64,000 nucleotides of DNA from Durusdinium trenchii (lineage: Eukaryota > Sar > Dinophyceae > Suessiales > Symbiodiniaceae), in assembly GCA_963970005.1 (NCBI GenBank), contig CAXAMN010026495.1, forward strand, positions 259,617 to 323,616, given 5' to 3'. Positions 51,895 to 64,000 of the stretch are shown piece by piece; position 1 is the stretch's first letter; each line of letters begins with the position of its first letter. The position numbers were made by a program, and so were the translations under genes. The notes under the pieces are model-generated. The model was not told the origin of the DNA, did not search any database, and was given only the letters and a program-made list of their open reading frames with translations.

Positions 51895-52270
51895 CCCACA
51901 TGAGGCTCGCATGCTTCAGCCTTATTGAAGCAAAGTATATAGGCATTTGGTGAGTGACACACACGCACGCTTGCGCACGGCGCCCGAAGGCTAACGGCAG
52001 GTTTCTTAAAAGGTATTATTCCAACATGAGACATACGCGCTGCATTTTCTGCGCCACGTGGAAGCACACAATGAAATCTAAATATGGGGTCTCCCACTGC
52101 CACTTGTTGACCACTAAACACAAGCTCGACGTAGAATTTTTGGGCGCGTGCTCCCACATAAGACACGGGCGCTGTATCTTCGACGCGCCATGCGGAAACA
52201 CACATTGAAACCGACGTTTGGCGGGCACTTTGCAACTTCTTTTCATCAGCGCGCCACGCGGTGGGCTGAC
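51895..52270. repeat. ~130-bp degenerate tandem repeat, about three copies
   Basis: Copies start near 51897, 52022 and 52157: CACATGAGGCTCGCATGC, AACATGAGACATACGCGCTGC and CACATAAGACACGGGCGCTG. Each continues into a (T/C)GCGCCA(C/T)G-GGAA-CACACA(A/T)TGAAA-like phrase in the two better copies. Confidence 0.6.
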
Positions 52271-52499
52271 TTTCTGTTGCGTGGGCTGCGCAAGGTCAAA
52301 CACTCGTAAACGTTTTTCACAAAACCGCGCCTGGCACCCCTCCTCATGGAAGCTCAGCATGCACCAACCAGGTTGTCTGTGGGCCTTTGTCCCTCACATC
52401 GGCTTCGCGAAATGCTCCTTTGATATCACCTACATGCGTTCACTAGCCATGACTCGCAATCATCTGCAAGATAACTGGGACCGAATTGAGAGAGTGTCT

Positions 52500-53570
52500 C
52501 ACCGACACTTGCTATATGGCTGGCTTTGATAGGTCTGGGTCGCGACGACCTCGCAACACCAACGTGACGACTTGATCTTGGTCACGAACCTGCTAGTCAT
52601 GATTCGATCCGGACGTGGCATGATTTTCATCTCCAAGCCCATTCTGTGACTTTTGATACTGAAGGAAGCTTCGTGGGACGACGCAACTCCTTGCGCCACA
52701 GCGCCTTCGTCTCCTTCAGTCCGCGAGCATTTGCTAGGAGCACGGACTTGTCCATCTGGCGATAATTTTTGTTCCGCGACCTTTCTCCATGCCTCCATTA
52801 GGTCTTCGCGTTTGGTTTCTGGTGGTCGGGGTTGTCGTCAACGCGCGGGACCATATCCTGCTGAGGTTGAAAAGGGAACTGCAGCATGATTTGCTGTCGG
52901 CCTCCGTTGGATACTGTGTGGTTTAAGAGGGGTCGGTCTATCCTTATTCTTCTCTTTTGCACTGGCCTTTGGCTAGGAACAAACTCTTCTTCACAATCAG
53001 GATTGCTGGACTTGGTCGATTGCCCCAAATCTGACGCGCTACTACGCTTCCTTCGCATATGCTCAAATGCGCAAGGCCAATTCTCTAAGGACAACCCCGC
53101 CAACGTTGGATCCTTTTTGATTGGGCATATGATGGTTTGGTTTTGGTTGATTCTCCTAAGCAAATCACCCTGTCGAGCTCGAACGTATTGCCCCAAGAAA
53201 ACTCCACGAATTCTGCGCGATGATCCGAGCAGTTCCCAACCGTCCATCTGTGCCAATACACATTCTTCTCACATCTGGAGCCACCTTGACCACACTCTCT
53301 CTATGGCACGCATAGGACCGCTAGGAAATTCCGACCTATCCGACAAGATGGATTCAGATTCCCTTTCATACCTCGATGTTCTTCAAATACGCTACAAAAT
53401 CGCCTGGCGCAAAACTTTCCACCCTGGATCTTGCGTTGAGGGCTGCGCGGAGAGTCTTGCCGTCTTGAGACATGATCACAGCCGATCGAGCATGAGTACG
53501 AACCATTTGAGATCCCGCAACGTCATCAGTCAAATAGCCCCAGGCACGGGGCAAGGCCGTTCTTGAAGCA
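52500..53570 (-). pseudogene. Copia integrase C-terminus to reverse transcriptase start, third copia
   Basis: Minus-strand pieces: ALNARSRVESFAPGDFVAYL (53554-53366), resembling the integrase C-terminal R-x3-(F/Y)-x-PGD-x-V motif; a linker frame 53256-52798 with DGWELLGSSRRIRG then a long polar stretch; then MEAWRKVAEQ (52798) and DRIMTSRFVTKIKSS (about 52570-52615), resembling the start of copia reverse transcriptase (W-x2-A ... (V/I)-x-(T/S)-(R/K)-(W/F)-V-x-K-x-K). Frames differ and stops intervene. The plus frame at 52886-53566 opposite is a shadow. Confidence 0.5.
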
Positions 53571-56262
53571 AGTCACCTGGTACGATACCCACGAGATTCG
53601 TCCGAAAACGAGTTGAGATGGAAACCATCTTTGTTGATTTAGCAATTCATTCTTGGCGTTTGTGGTTTGAACGTCGCGCTGCACTGCTCCTACTCCTGTC
53701 AATCGTTGGGTTGCGCCTGATCCATCACCTTCAGCAGAAAAAAAATCGAAAAAATTGTCATTTTTCTCGACCTTCTCTATATAAACTCAGAATGGGCCCT
53801 CTGCCGCGCTAGACAACACACGAACGCCATCTCTTTCAAATTGGCGACGACAGCTTCTGCCTGACTGAGCTTCGGCCAACCCACTGTGAAACGAAACGGT
53901 GAGAAAAGTTCAGCCACAGCGCGCTTGTTCTTCTTTCCTTTTGTCCAGGCTTCACTATGAGCGACCAGAAAAACGTTGCGCTCTTCTGGCTCGGGCAAAC
54001 TAATTGATGCAAGGCTCACCTGTACAATGCTCAGTGTCACGACAAGCAACTGCCCTGCTCGATGTCAATGTCACGACCACCAACTGCACAATGCTCCATG
54101 CCCCGACTTGACTGCACAACACACCCAACCGCACACTGGTGAACGTCACGACCATCCACTGCACAACGCTCAATGCGTTGACTGTCACCCGCGCAATCTG
54201 CTCAACGTTGTCACGCTCATCCGTGTTTGACCGAAGCTCCTTCAATCGGCAGCATCTCTGTCTTTGCTTCACACTCACGTTCTCCGCAAACTGTCCAGCC
54301 GAGATTCTGTAGAGTCCCTGGAGTCCCTGGAGAGAGATAGCAACAAGCGAGCCTTCCCCTTGATCACAGCTGCATCAATGCCTCAACGCGACTTCTGCCA
54401 TGGATGAGCACCGCATGGACAACTCTTCCTGCCGTCCCATTAATCTGTTGCGGTGAACAGCCGACTTTTTTTGTGGCACAGTCTTCACGCGTCTGCTGCC
54501 TGATCAGAGTTCAACTGCGCCCTGAATCAATGATGCCATACCCCAGAGAAGACACTGACCAGTCCTTGTCGCTTTTTTTCTGCTTGAGTTCTGTGGGCAG
54601 CTTTGGGCCCAACGCCATCCTCTGAGTAATGGCGTTGCACCACATAGGCAGCTGCGCTTCTAGCCTGCTCCTTCACAGCCTTGAACTCTGGGACGCGCAT
54701 GCACATTGCTGGCATGATGCTTTCCATCTTCAGATGTCCTGGAGTCTTCGCTGTCACAATCGCTCATTGCTCGCCTGACAAGCCTGAAGCGTTCAGACGA
54801 TATATGTATATATATATACCTGAGAAGGGAGGGGACGAAAGCCACGGGCAGAGACGCACTTCCCTTTCTCCCACCCTGGTAGAAGACGGTTTAGATTACC
54901 TCCGGAGCCCCTCCTGATGCTAATGATGCACTCATGGTCGTCAATTACATCACCAGCATCACAACACCCCGCAAACCAATCCCAAACTGCAAATACTTTT
55001 CTTCGCTCTCCCCCACCAGGCTCTGGGTTCGCCCTCCAATGTGACCCCACCACTCACTTCACTCGCCCAGCCCAACTCCAGCCTAGCCTATCGGCTGGCT
55101 TTGTGATACAGTATATTTATTTATCTTTTTGTTTATATAAATATATATGTAATATTGCATATATTATATATATATGTGTGTATATATATATATAGATTGC
55201 CCAGAGCCATGTTATATATAGATTGCCCAGAGCCATGTTTCCAAGCAGAACACATCTGCCTGTTGAGGGGCAACACAAACCCACAATCACACCTTCTGCT
55301 TCCCAATCTTCCCCTTCGGACAAGACCAGATAAAACCAGGAGTCAAGAGGAGAGGCAGGGGAATCGGGAAGCCAAGCGTCAAACAAAGTCGAATTGGGAC
55401 TTCTCTGGCCACTGCAGCCAAGTTGCTGTGTGAAGCAGTCCTGCGAAAAAGGGAAGAAACCAGCAAAGAAGATGAAAAAAGAGAAAATGGAGAAGTAGAA
55501 ATGGTCGTCCAGCTTTGCTTTCTTTCAGAGGACTAGCCTGAGCCTTCCAGTGACAACTGCTCGATACACCGTTCAACCCCTCGTATACTACATATATACC
55601 CCCTATGCAGCAACGAATTCAAGAAACCTGTTGAAGCAACTGAAGCCAGCAAACAATCGCCTGCAAAGTCTGTGTGATGTATTCCTTAACCATGCGACAA
55701 AAAGGATTGGTTCGATGGCGTCCTTTCTCCAAAACTGATAGTTTTAGCTCCGCGGCTGTATGCTGATTGTCCAGCTTTTGGATACTCTCATCAAATAGAT
55801 GCTGGGACCCTCGGTGGTTGCGGTTTAGACCCCAAACTTGCATCGTATCCCCTAGGCCTTACCTCCAGAAGGGGTCACCCATTCCAGGCCCTAGTAGTTG
55901 AGGGTATTCTTTTCGTGCTTTGTGATGCAGACATGTAAAGCCACAGTGTGCGTCTCTATGGAAAACGCCTGTTTTGATTTGGACGATTACCTGGGACGGC
56001 GCTCTTCCAAGACCCTTTAAATGCTCCTCCCGAGTCATGAGGAAGGTGACATGTCAACAAACGCCTAGTGATCAAGATCCCCTTATCGGGCAAACAAAGA
56101 AGGTAGACAAAGCGAAAACTATCTCCCGCTGACAATCGACCCCTTCAAAGTACTGCTGATACATGTATATTAAATGAGATGTATTGTATATTGTATATAT
56201 ATATATACTACCCCCCCAAATGTTTACCTTTTTATATAGTTAATTCTATACTAGCTCAATAC
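53571..56262. other. Non-coding stretch with small repeats
   Basis: Possibly the 5' continuation of the third copia to about 54.8 kb, but I can assign nothing. About four ~40-bp degenerate repeats with TCACGACC-x-CCAACTGCACAATGCTC lie at 54020-54180. (TA)n runs lie at about 54800-54820 and 55140-55195. The 22-bp phrase TATAGATTGCCCAGAGCCATGT is tandemly duplicated at about 55190-55240. Confidence 0.5.
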
Positions 56263-56793
56263 AAATTGAATTCTCATTTTATTGTGACTTTATTCTAGAA
56301 AGGGGGTTTTGCTGGGGGTGTGATTTTAAGAAAACAACCTTTAAGAAAGCAACACATAACTCACATCCTGAATGACCTAATTCTAAATCAATTCTGATTG
56401 AAACCAAATTCAAATCTATTTAGACCTACTGTAATTAAATGCTAATTCTATATCAATTATCATTCAATTCAATTTTAATGTTGAGTAACTTCCACATAGT
56501 ATATTTTACTTGGAATTCAATGCAAATTTAGTTCTAGTTAATGTTTACTTCTTTTCAATTTAATTTCTATGCAGTTTATGTTTAAATCTAATATAATTCT
56601 ATTTGTTCTAATCTAGTTATGTGCTTTATGCAGTTCTAAGTTGCTTCTAGAGAGTGCGTCTTGCTTTTAAAACGAACGCTTTGTATATAACTTATGCGTT
56701 GCTTTCTTAAAGGTTGTCTTCTTAAAATCACATCCCCAGCAAAGCCCTCTCTCTAGAATAAAGTCAGAATTAAATGAGAATTCAATTTGTTTT
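56263..56793. repeat. Foldback element with ~95-bp terminal inverted arms
   Basis: The left arm, about 56263-56355 (CAAATTGAATTCTCATTT ... TTTAAGAAAGCAACACATAA), is complementary to the right arm at about 56692-56793 with roughly 10% differences. The centre (about 56356-56690) is AATTC-rich non-coding DNA. This is the form of a MITE/foldback transposon relic. No clear target duplication was identified. Confidence 0.75.
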
Positions 56794-57760
56794 GAATTAG
56801 AAATAAATTGGCATTGAACTAGAATCGAATTAAAATTAGATTAGAACGAATCAAAACTAAATTGGAAAGCAAAATAGAATTAAACTAGAGTTGTAAACAA
56901 CTCAAAAAAAATTGAATTGTGTAAGATTTAAACTAGGTGAAACCAAAAATTAATTACAAAAAAGTGAAATGTAAACAAAACTAAATTTGAATTAACATAA
57001 TCTAGATGAGGACTAACTATTTTTGTTAAACTAAGATTTAATCTAAGGTTCATTGTTTCAAACAGAATTGGGTTAGAATTAGGATACAAGTAGAATTGAC
57101 ATAGAATTGCTTAACCTGCAGATCGATTAGAATTCACTTACTGCAATAATGAACTAGAATTAGACTTGAATGAGAATTAAAGTTAAAATGACATTTGCAA
57201 TAGAACTAGATTAGAATTGAATTCAAATTCAGTCAGAATGAATTAAAATCAAATTGGAGAGTGAAATTAAATTTAACTGCTAAATCAATTAGATTCAAAT
57301 TTGAATTCAATCAGGTTCATGAATTTAAGATTTAAATTAGACTAAAAGAATTAATTAGAGTTCAATAGAATTAATCATAATTAAGCTGTTTATTCTTAGC
57401 ATGAAGTTCAATTTGGGTTTAAAACTATACGCTAAACTTGCATAACACTTAAAATAGAATTGAATTAGATCTAAATTTGAAGTCCATTGGAAATAGAAGC
57501 TGTACTTCAGAATGAACATTTGATTATATTACAATTCAAATCTAAATCAACTTCCAAAAAATTTATACAGGTTTCACAAACGCCAAAAGGACCAAAACAC
57601 TGGCAAAGCAAAAACAAAAACTTTGAGGATAGTTTTTGGTTCAGCCTCAAAAGAGCGTGTTTTTGTTTTCATTGTATGTGTTTTTTTGGTGTTGAAATCC
57701 AAAAACCAAAAAACGCTATGTACCAGAACACTGCCAAAAACAAAAAATACATGTGCTTAT
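56794..57760. other. AT-rich DNA dominated by AATTAGAATT words
   Basis: From about 56.2 to 57.5 kb the sequence is full of GAATTAGAATT/AATTCAAATT words without strict periodicity, resembling a highly degenerate short-period repeat. The plus frame at 57487-57774 (95 codons) overlaps the next foldback and is not convincing. Confidence 0.5.
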
Positions 57761-58031
57761 TTTTGAGTATTTGATGTTTGGTTTTACCATTGCAGACGTT
57801 TGCGTTCAGGAAGCTTATGAATGCTCCTTCCACACTGTACTCAGCACAAAATCCAGAAATAGCGTTTGCAAACGTTTGCAAACGAGAGGGGATTCAAGAT
57901 TCAAGATTTAAGATTCAAGACTTAAGATTCAAGATTCTGAATTTTGTGCTGAGTACAGTGTGGAAGGAGCATTCATAAACTTGTTGAACGCAAACGTCTG
58001 CAATGGTAAAACCAAACATCAAATACTCAAA
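57761..58031. repeat. Foldback element with ~95-bp arms and heptamer loop
   Basis: The left arm 57761-57855 (TTTTGAGTATTTGATGTTTG ... CAGCACAAAATCC) pairs with the right arm about 57938-58031 with only a few mismatches. The ~80-bp loop holds GCGTTTGCAAACGTTTGCAAACG-like short palindromes (split GCGTTTGCAAACG) and about six copies of a GATTCAA/GATTTAA heptamer. A transcript would form a long near-perfect hairpin. Confidence 0.85.
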
Positions 58032-61000
58032 ATGGGGGATATGTGTTGTATGTGTTTCCTTTCATTTGTTATCGTTCTTTTGAATTGGGAAGTGCTTTGT
58101 TTTTGTTAGATTTTTTATACCCAAAAATATGCATAAAACACTGTAAATACCAATCAAAACCAAAAGAGGTAGACATTTGGGGGGGTATCATATATATTAT
58201 ATTATTATGGTAGCCCCCTACATAGAGTGTAATTGTATATATATATAAGATTTGGAATAGATTGGCCAGGGCACCAATGGAGAGATGGAGTGGGAAGAAG
58301 AGAAGTGGGGAGAGAAGAACAATCATGATCTAAAGAATAGAAAAGTCCTGTGGCTGAGCACAAAAAAAATGTCGGACCAATGCCACCACAAACAAACATG
58401 TTTGAAGGCAAATACCAACAGCAAATTCATCGAACAATCTGGGCAGGGCCGATGCTTTACAAGTGAGACGTCACTTCATAATTGAAAAGCAAACTCTCAT
58501 TGGCTGAAGCGACCCCTTAGAGTCACTCACCTCTTGCAAGGCAACCATCACATATTAGCTCTTTGAAAAAAGAAGTGCAAACACAAAATAATCTGAAAAG
58601 GTGATTTAGTAGGTTCGGTCTGCCTTAGTTTCTACCAGTGCAACAAGCCCGTCCTGAACGGCATGCATTCACATACACGGAGAGAGTTCGACATCACAAG
58701 ATTTGCGGACAAACGCAAAGATCCACACAATGCGCATGCAAGTTCTAAATGCTATCTGCTACGTAAGGTAAACTCACCCGCGCTAAATCTGCAAAGCCCC
58801 TTCGCGCAGCACAAATATGTCAACACAAGAAGCAGCAGCAGACAGTTCTCTTTTGAACATGATGGATGCGCCAGTCAATCCAATCTCGCTGCGGCTGATG
58901 TTCTGTCCGGACTATGACTGGAAAACTGTTGCCTCAATGACATCTTCAAATATGGAGACATCTCCAGCACCCTGGGACATGCAAGCTGCGATCGAGTGTG
59001 GAAGTACTGGTATCAATTCTGGCCACGCCTGTCTTCGGAGCACTGGCTCCTCCATAGTCAGATCCAAGACCTTGGCCACGCGTGAAGCACCATTTCCGAT
59101 TAGAAGGCCCATAGCAAGTTCCGGAGCAGGTACCAGAGCAAGTTGTGGAGCAGGTGTCGAAGCAAGTTCCGGAGCAGCTTCCGGAGCAAGTTCGCGAGCA
59201 GGAGCAGCTTCCCACAAGTTCCGGAGCGCTTTGCAAATATGGGAGGTGCAGCTATGATAGTGGAATGGCCCCTGGACCTAAATTATGTCAGTTTTACACA
59301 AGCATTGAGAATCAGGAAAGCAGCTTCTATGGGCGGTCTGACTGGTGTTTGCCTACTCTATATCGCCCCTAAGAATTGCTGTCTCGTTCATTGCTGAAAT
59401 CAGCATTCTACAGTTATTTAATGTGGTATGCCCATTCAACATGAAGTTTGGGGGTCTATGTCAGTCTTTTTTGTAACTTTTCAACACGCCGATTGCATTG
59501 TGGAAAATGGTAAGTTTAGTACTCCCAGGTATGTCGAGGGAGGAGGTCTACAGTAGGGGCCATACAATGTTGTCACGGCATAGCGCTGGCTGACACGGCG
59601 TGTTGTCACGCTGGGGTTTTGACACGCCGTCAGGCTACCGCGCAGTCTTGGCCAACCTGCTAACACGTTGTATTTCTGACACACTAAGGCGCTGCCACGC
59701 CGATGAGCTGACATGGCCCCCTGAAGAAACTTGTTGCGGCATTGTAATGCATATTTGCTGACATGGGCTACACTGATGCAGTGCCGCGCTAGAAGGTTCA
59801 CACCGTTTAAAACAACAGTGTCTAACAAACACACGCCATCTGTACTGTACTTGTTAACTTGCAAGAGTCGCACGTTTGTGGCCAAATGCCAAATGTTGCC
59901 ATTGCTTGATCAACAAATGTGCATTGTTCTGTTTTGCCTATTGAAAATGTTTTCTATAGAAAATACCTTGGGGCCCCGGACAGTTGAAACTCTGTCAAGG
60001 TCGTTCGGAGCATCAAGCGCTTCCACGCCCTCAGCTTGAAAAGGCGAACGGCGGGATTCTTCAGGCAGGACGGCCTCAGGATTCTACCTAATTGCAGCTT
60101 TCCGAACTTTCCTTGAAAAACGTTACAGGCCCATCAGCCATGTCTCTGCCTAGCAAAACCTTCCACGTCAGCCTTTGATTTTTTGCCAAGCAAAATTAGG
60201 CAAGGAACATTGGTTGGCGACGCAGGCTAAGGCTGAGGACGCTGCTACCACAAAGTCTAGTTTTGACCTGTCCTGCTCCCAGATCTCCTGGGCGCGGTAA
60301 ATAGATCTGTCGCTTCACGCACACTGTGTCAAAGCCGTAATCAAGCGTCACACAAATGCATTTGCAGGCGCTGACGAAGCGAGCAAAGGCTCTGCCAAAT
60401 CTTCAACCATCTGTGAAACCTTGTTGCGTTCAACCCCCCCAACCATGTCAGAGACTGCGATTTGTCTTTCACCTGTTTGTCGTGACAGCGCATTCCTCAG
60501 CCCACTGCAATGGAATTGTTTGGGATTCGGATGCCAACCTCCCGTCGTTTCCAGATCTTCAAGTGGGCCTTGTGTTCAAGCACCACGCGCGGCCTCGCAA
60601 ACTCCACACAATTCAAAATTCAACAACTCAATAACTGAAGTATATCTTCAAAAATAGAACAACAAAAACATGTGAGAAACTTTCAGCACATGTTCCAATA
60701 TTCTTGGTCAGCACTCAACCCTGAGTGAGCAACACAGCCGCTGAGGCACGCAATATGAATGTGTAGGGTCCTGTGACACGCTAAACGATAGAAAAAATTG
60801 CCGAAACACCAGGCACCTTTAAAAAATATATACAGCCTCAGCCGCTATCAACAAAAAGAAAACGCCAACCCCCCCGGCGCCGTTGCATCAACCGTCTCCG
60901 AAGCCCGATGAAAGTCGGACGACCAGCAATAACATGTGGTTTCGTAGGTTTTTGGTGACCCCGAGGTACGTTCTTTCAGCACTGAGACAGGATCATAGAT

Positions 61001-61520
61001 GTTGCTCTGGAATTCAGCAACTGCCAATTGGTCAACGTGGGCTAAGCGAAGTGCTTTTGCCGCCAAAACTTTTGCCCAAAAGTTGGAGGCGCCTCAAAGT
61101 TCACTTGATGGCGCTAATAGCAAATTCACCGTTCCCAGTCAACTGCGCAGCTTTGCAGCTGTGCGCGGGGCACGGAGTTCACAGGGTTCGCGGGGTCCGC
61201 GGGGCCCGTCTATCGGTAGGCCCTTTGCCGTTGTCGTCAACCAACGTCAATGGTAGACGGTGGTGTTTGTGACTTATGCCGGCACGTCCGCGTCCGACGC
61301 CTGCGTCTCTCGAGCCCCACGACGAAGTGGGGCTCGACGTGGCGTTTGACTGATGAGGTGACGTGGCACCGGTTAGACCGTCCGTGTCGATGGGTACCGG
61401 TGAGCTGGTGGCGACAGACTGAACAGACATTCGAGTGTATTCACTGAAGCGGAGACGCGGTAGAGCATTCTGCAGAAATATCTGTGTTCGCGCGCGGAAA
61501 AAAACGCGCTTTGTTTTCTA
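58032..61520. other. Non-coding stretch, no gene supported
   Basis: Small features only. A 12/15-bp GAGCAAGTTCCG-type repeat lies at about 59111-59212. Loosely repeated TGACACGCCG-like words lie at 59575-59720, and (TA)n at about 58235-58248. A GC-rich segment lies at 61150-61440. Open frames at 58817-59257 (plus), 59481-59885 (minus) and 60883-61272 (plus) have no recognisable domains. Confidence 0.45.
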
Positions 61521-61599
61521 AAAATATGGTAGTTATATAGTCCCTTGTTATATATATGTAAGTTATAAACGACTTCTGGAACTTATAAATACGATATAC

Positions 61600-61628
61600 C
61601 TTAGTTATAACTTAAAGTTATAACTAAG
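61600..61628. repeat. Perfect 14-bp-arm palindrome
   Basis: CTTAGTTATAACTT, a single A, then AAGTTATAACTAAG. It lies in a stretch (about 61540-61670) full of GTTATAA words. Confidence 0.9.
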
Positions 61629-61915
61629 TTATAAATAACTTCTTCTAGGGTAAGTAAGTTATAGCTAGCATACAACAAAAACCTTATATGGTAGGCAGAG
61701 TATATGCGTTGGGTTTCTTAGGCTACTGGACTTATAACCCTTCTGGTGCGCACGCAGCGCTAAGGACATCGGTCAAAGCATGCTAGCTTAGCGCCGAACA
61801 GACCCAAAGGTTGGCAGCAGGATGCACTTTCCAAAAAGTTACCACTGTGATAGGTTTTGCAAATATACGCCACTATCTGCGGTGCGCAGTTTTTCCACCA
61901 CTTTGGATTTCAAGG
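61629..61915. other. Short non-coding stretch
   Basis: Nothing recognisable between the palindrome and the triplet array. Confidence 0.5.
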
Positions 61916-62138
61916 TACTACTACTACTACTACTACTACTACGACAACTGCGACTGCGACTACGACTACGACAACTTCTTCTACTACTACTGCTACCACC
62001 ACGACCACGACCACGACCACCACCACCACCACCACCACCACGACCACCACCACCACCACGACCACCACCACCACCACCACCACCACGACCACCACCACGA
62101 CCACGACCACGACCGCGACCACGACCACCACAACAACA

Positions 62139-62172
<34 letters not shown>

Positions 62173-62230
62173 AGACTAGGACTAGGACTAGGACTAGGAC
62201 TAGGAGTAGGACTGACGACGACGACGACAG
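61916..62230. repeat. Compound triplet array (CTA/CGA/ACC/ACT)n
   Basis: TACTACTACTAC, then GACTGCGACTACGAC, a long (CAC/CGA)-type core with ACGACCACC variants, then ACTACTACTAC, an ACTAGG hexamer run (about 62170-62205) and GACGACGAC. About 310 bp. The frames translate to poly-Thr, poly-Tyr/His or poly-Pro/Arg and are not genes. Confidence 0.9.
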
Positions 62231-64000
62231 AAGATAGAACTCAGGTAACTAATGCAACCTTTGCTGATGTATAACCGTGTTCGGCAGCACAGGATTTGCA
62301 CGCGACACGATCCAGGAGTGGTTCATTGATGCATTCTTGGTGCTTTTCACGGTGAAAGTAGGCCTAAATGTACACGTACACATTGCCCTGCACTACAGTC
62401 CCAGCCCCTCCCTCCTGGAAGACAAGATTTCATTGCCTGGAACCTTAAAAAGCTCCATGTGGACAAAGAGCATGAATCAAAAAAATGTCAAAGCAAGCAG
62501 CTAAAAAGAACAGCTTAGATTCTAGACGCACATGATTGGGCTCAGGCCAACGTCGAGGGATGGCTGTCATGTCGCAATAGTGGGACGCCATGGACAAATC
62601 TGAGCCTCAAATCAACTCGTGAAGAATAACAAGGGTATGTGTCTAATGTTGCAAAACAAAACCCAATAAGCCTTAATCAAATATGTCACACAATTCGTGT
62701 TGCAAAGGACACAGGAGGCTCAAGGGTTTCCGCTGGTCGGTCGCCACACCCTGTCCACAAGCTCAAAATGAGAGTTCTTAATTTTCTTGTCAAAAATGCG
62801 CCTATGTATATGCTCCTGTACCGTAAATAAGGCGCTAAGTTTTGCTGGAGAACCAAACCAAAAATCGCAACACGTTTCCTGAACCATGCGCGCAAACCGC
62901 CTACTGCAGCATGCAGCATGCACATGTTAAAACGACCGCAGAGTTGGAGGGGCGTGCAATTAGATAATTAGACCTTTGCGTTACTGTTATTTGCTGCACC
63001 GCTGTCTTGCACAAGCACACCCGTTGCTCGTATTCTCCAGCGCCATACACACAATCCGATGGAATTGAGCCACCACCGGCTCCTTGTCCAACGATTTCCT
63101 GAAAAATGACATCATCCCCTCCAAGGGGTGACGGACTGGTGGACAAACTTGAAGAAGGTGTAAGGCGTTTGTTGACGTTGAGCCCCTGGGTTGACCAATG
63201 TTGACCACCAAAAATGAACAGAATGGACTACCTAGGAGGTCAACCTACCCTGGTTTGGGGCGCCGGGTTTTGGCTCACAGCCATATATGAGACAACTCGG
63301 CAACGTGCAAGCAGCACAAGACGCCGTTGTGGGTACCTGTGCCAACCAAGTTTTTCCACTATAGGGGGCCATGCACCATCATTTTGATTTTGGTCTTGGG
63401 TAGCCGTTGGTTGTTTTCCTTGTCCACCAAAGCCGGCGAAAGCAACAACACCCTTTTGTGCGCATATCCATCAATGCACGGTAAATGAATGTTTAAAATA
63501 GAAGCCTCAGAAGATAAACTTTACTCACCAACTTGTCTTTGCCCTGACCACACATAACGTGACAGAACTATGTTCTGCACTGCAACGCGCCTTGATATCA
63601 TAGATCCTCTGCGTTCCGGTTTTGCTGCTAATGGCAGTGACGAAAGCGTGCTGCGTGTCAGTTGGGATCACACCTTATCTGCATGCCGCGCGTCAAAAAC
63701 TCAATTTGCCTATAGGAACCCAAACGCGACACAAAGGAACCATTTTGTCCAGCAACCATTCTGGGAAATGTTTACCTCACCTTTGCCCAGCTTCCTTGAA
63801 GACACATAGCTCTGCAGTCTACTGTGATGTTTTCTAATGTATAAATAGTTTCCAAGTTTGCGACAACTACTGTACTTCCTACTACAAGTACTTGCCCTAC
63901 CTCGGCCTATTGGTCACAAAAGGGAACAGAGACACACAAGTGACACTACAAAAGCAGCAGTGCAGGCCAATCAGTTGTGTGTCTGGAGCAAATTGGTTCC
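62231..64000. other. Non-coding stretch, no gene supported
   Basis: Frames up to 81 codons only, nothing assignable on either strand. Confidence 0.5.

Noticed and set aside
52886..53566. 226-codon plus-strand frame
   Set aside because: The opposite strand carries recognisable copia integrase/RT scraps in the correct order; the plus translation shows no domain.
58817..59257. 146-codon plus frame with Ala/Ser/Gly repeats
   Set aside because: The C-terminal half is a GAGCAAGTTCCG-type repeat translation; the opposite strand is equally open; no motif on either.
61811..62274. Poly-Thr, poly-Pro/Arg and poly-Tyr/His frames
   Set aside because: Translations of the compound triplet array.

Overview
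The window looks like nuclear DNA of a dinoflagellate, probably Symbiodiniaceae-like. The grounds are Ty1/copia elements with very short LTRs and Lys-Gly-rich gag linkers, plant-type CCCTAAA motifs inside minisatellites, very low gene density and abundant minisatellites. The assignment is inferred from family resemblance, because no rRNA gene or spliced-leader gene was found. A run of 10 Ns (3982-3991) marks an assembly gap inside a minisatellite.

Layout. 1-10.1 kb: no recognisable gene. It holds GC-rich minisatellites (2.4-4.1 kb), a ~150-bp satellite, a CCCTAAA-bearing array (5.3-5.6 kb) and a ~40-bp array (8.9-9.3 kb). 10.145-18.604 kb: a complete, apparently very young Ty1/copia element. 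It has two identical 132-bp LTRs, a 5-bp target-site duplication, a half-tRNA-iMet primer site and one intact 2681-codon ORF. The ORF holds gag zinc fingers, protease, a C5-methyltransferase-like domain, integrase, reverse transcriptase, RNase H, then a membrane segment and two tandem Cys/His knuckles. 18.8-21.3 kb: the ~40-bp array again in inverted orientation, then a nested inverted-repeat element. 21.3-22.7 kb: an AT-rich island with decayed, virus-like coding sequence including SF1 helicase motifs. 22.79-26.30 kb (minus): a decayed tyrosine-recombinase-type (DIRS/Ngaro/PAT-like) retroelement with split direct repeats, RNase H and a second C5-methyltransferase-like domain.

26.3-34.2 kb: mostly non-coding, with a second CCCTAAA array (29.5-29.9 kb), one cellular-type gene (30.1-31.6 kb, minus, a GT31-like glycosyltransferase exon) and a GGTGAT array. 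34.2-40.7 kb (minus): a decayed LINE-like element with zinc fingers, an AP-type endonuclease, an RNase H-like domain, more zinc fingers and, at its end, a ubiquitin-specific-protease-like domain. No reverse transcriptase is visible in it. 40.8-41.7 kb: a ~170-bp satellite with a palindrome in each unit. 43.203-47.323 kb (minus): a second, older and internally deleted copia element with diverged LTRs. 50.3-53.6 kb (minus): scraps of a third copia. 56.2-58.1 kb: AT-rich DNA with two large foldback structures. 58.1-64 kb: no recognisable gene; a long triplet array lies at 61.9-62.2 kb.

The most notable pattern is that two unrelated retroelement classes in one window (LTR/copia and tyrosine-recombinase type) carry what look like members of the same C5-methyltransferase-like family, and a third element carries a deubiquitinase-like domain. 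This suggests that retroelements in this genome repeatedly carry enzymes able to act on host silencing or turnover pathways. That interpretation is inference; the motifs are seen directly.
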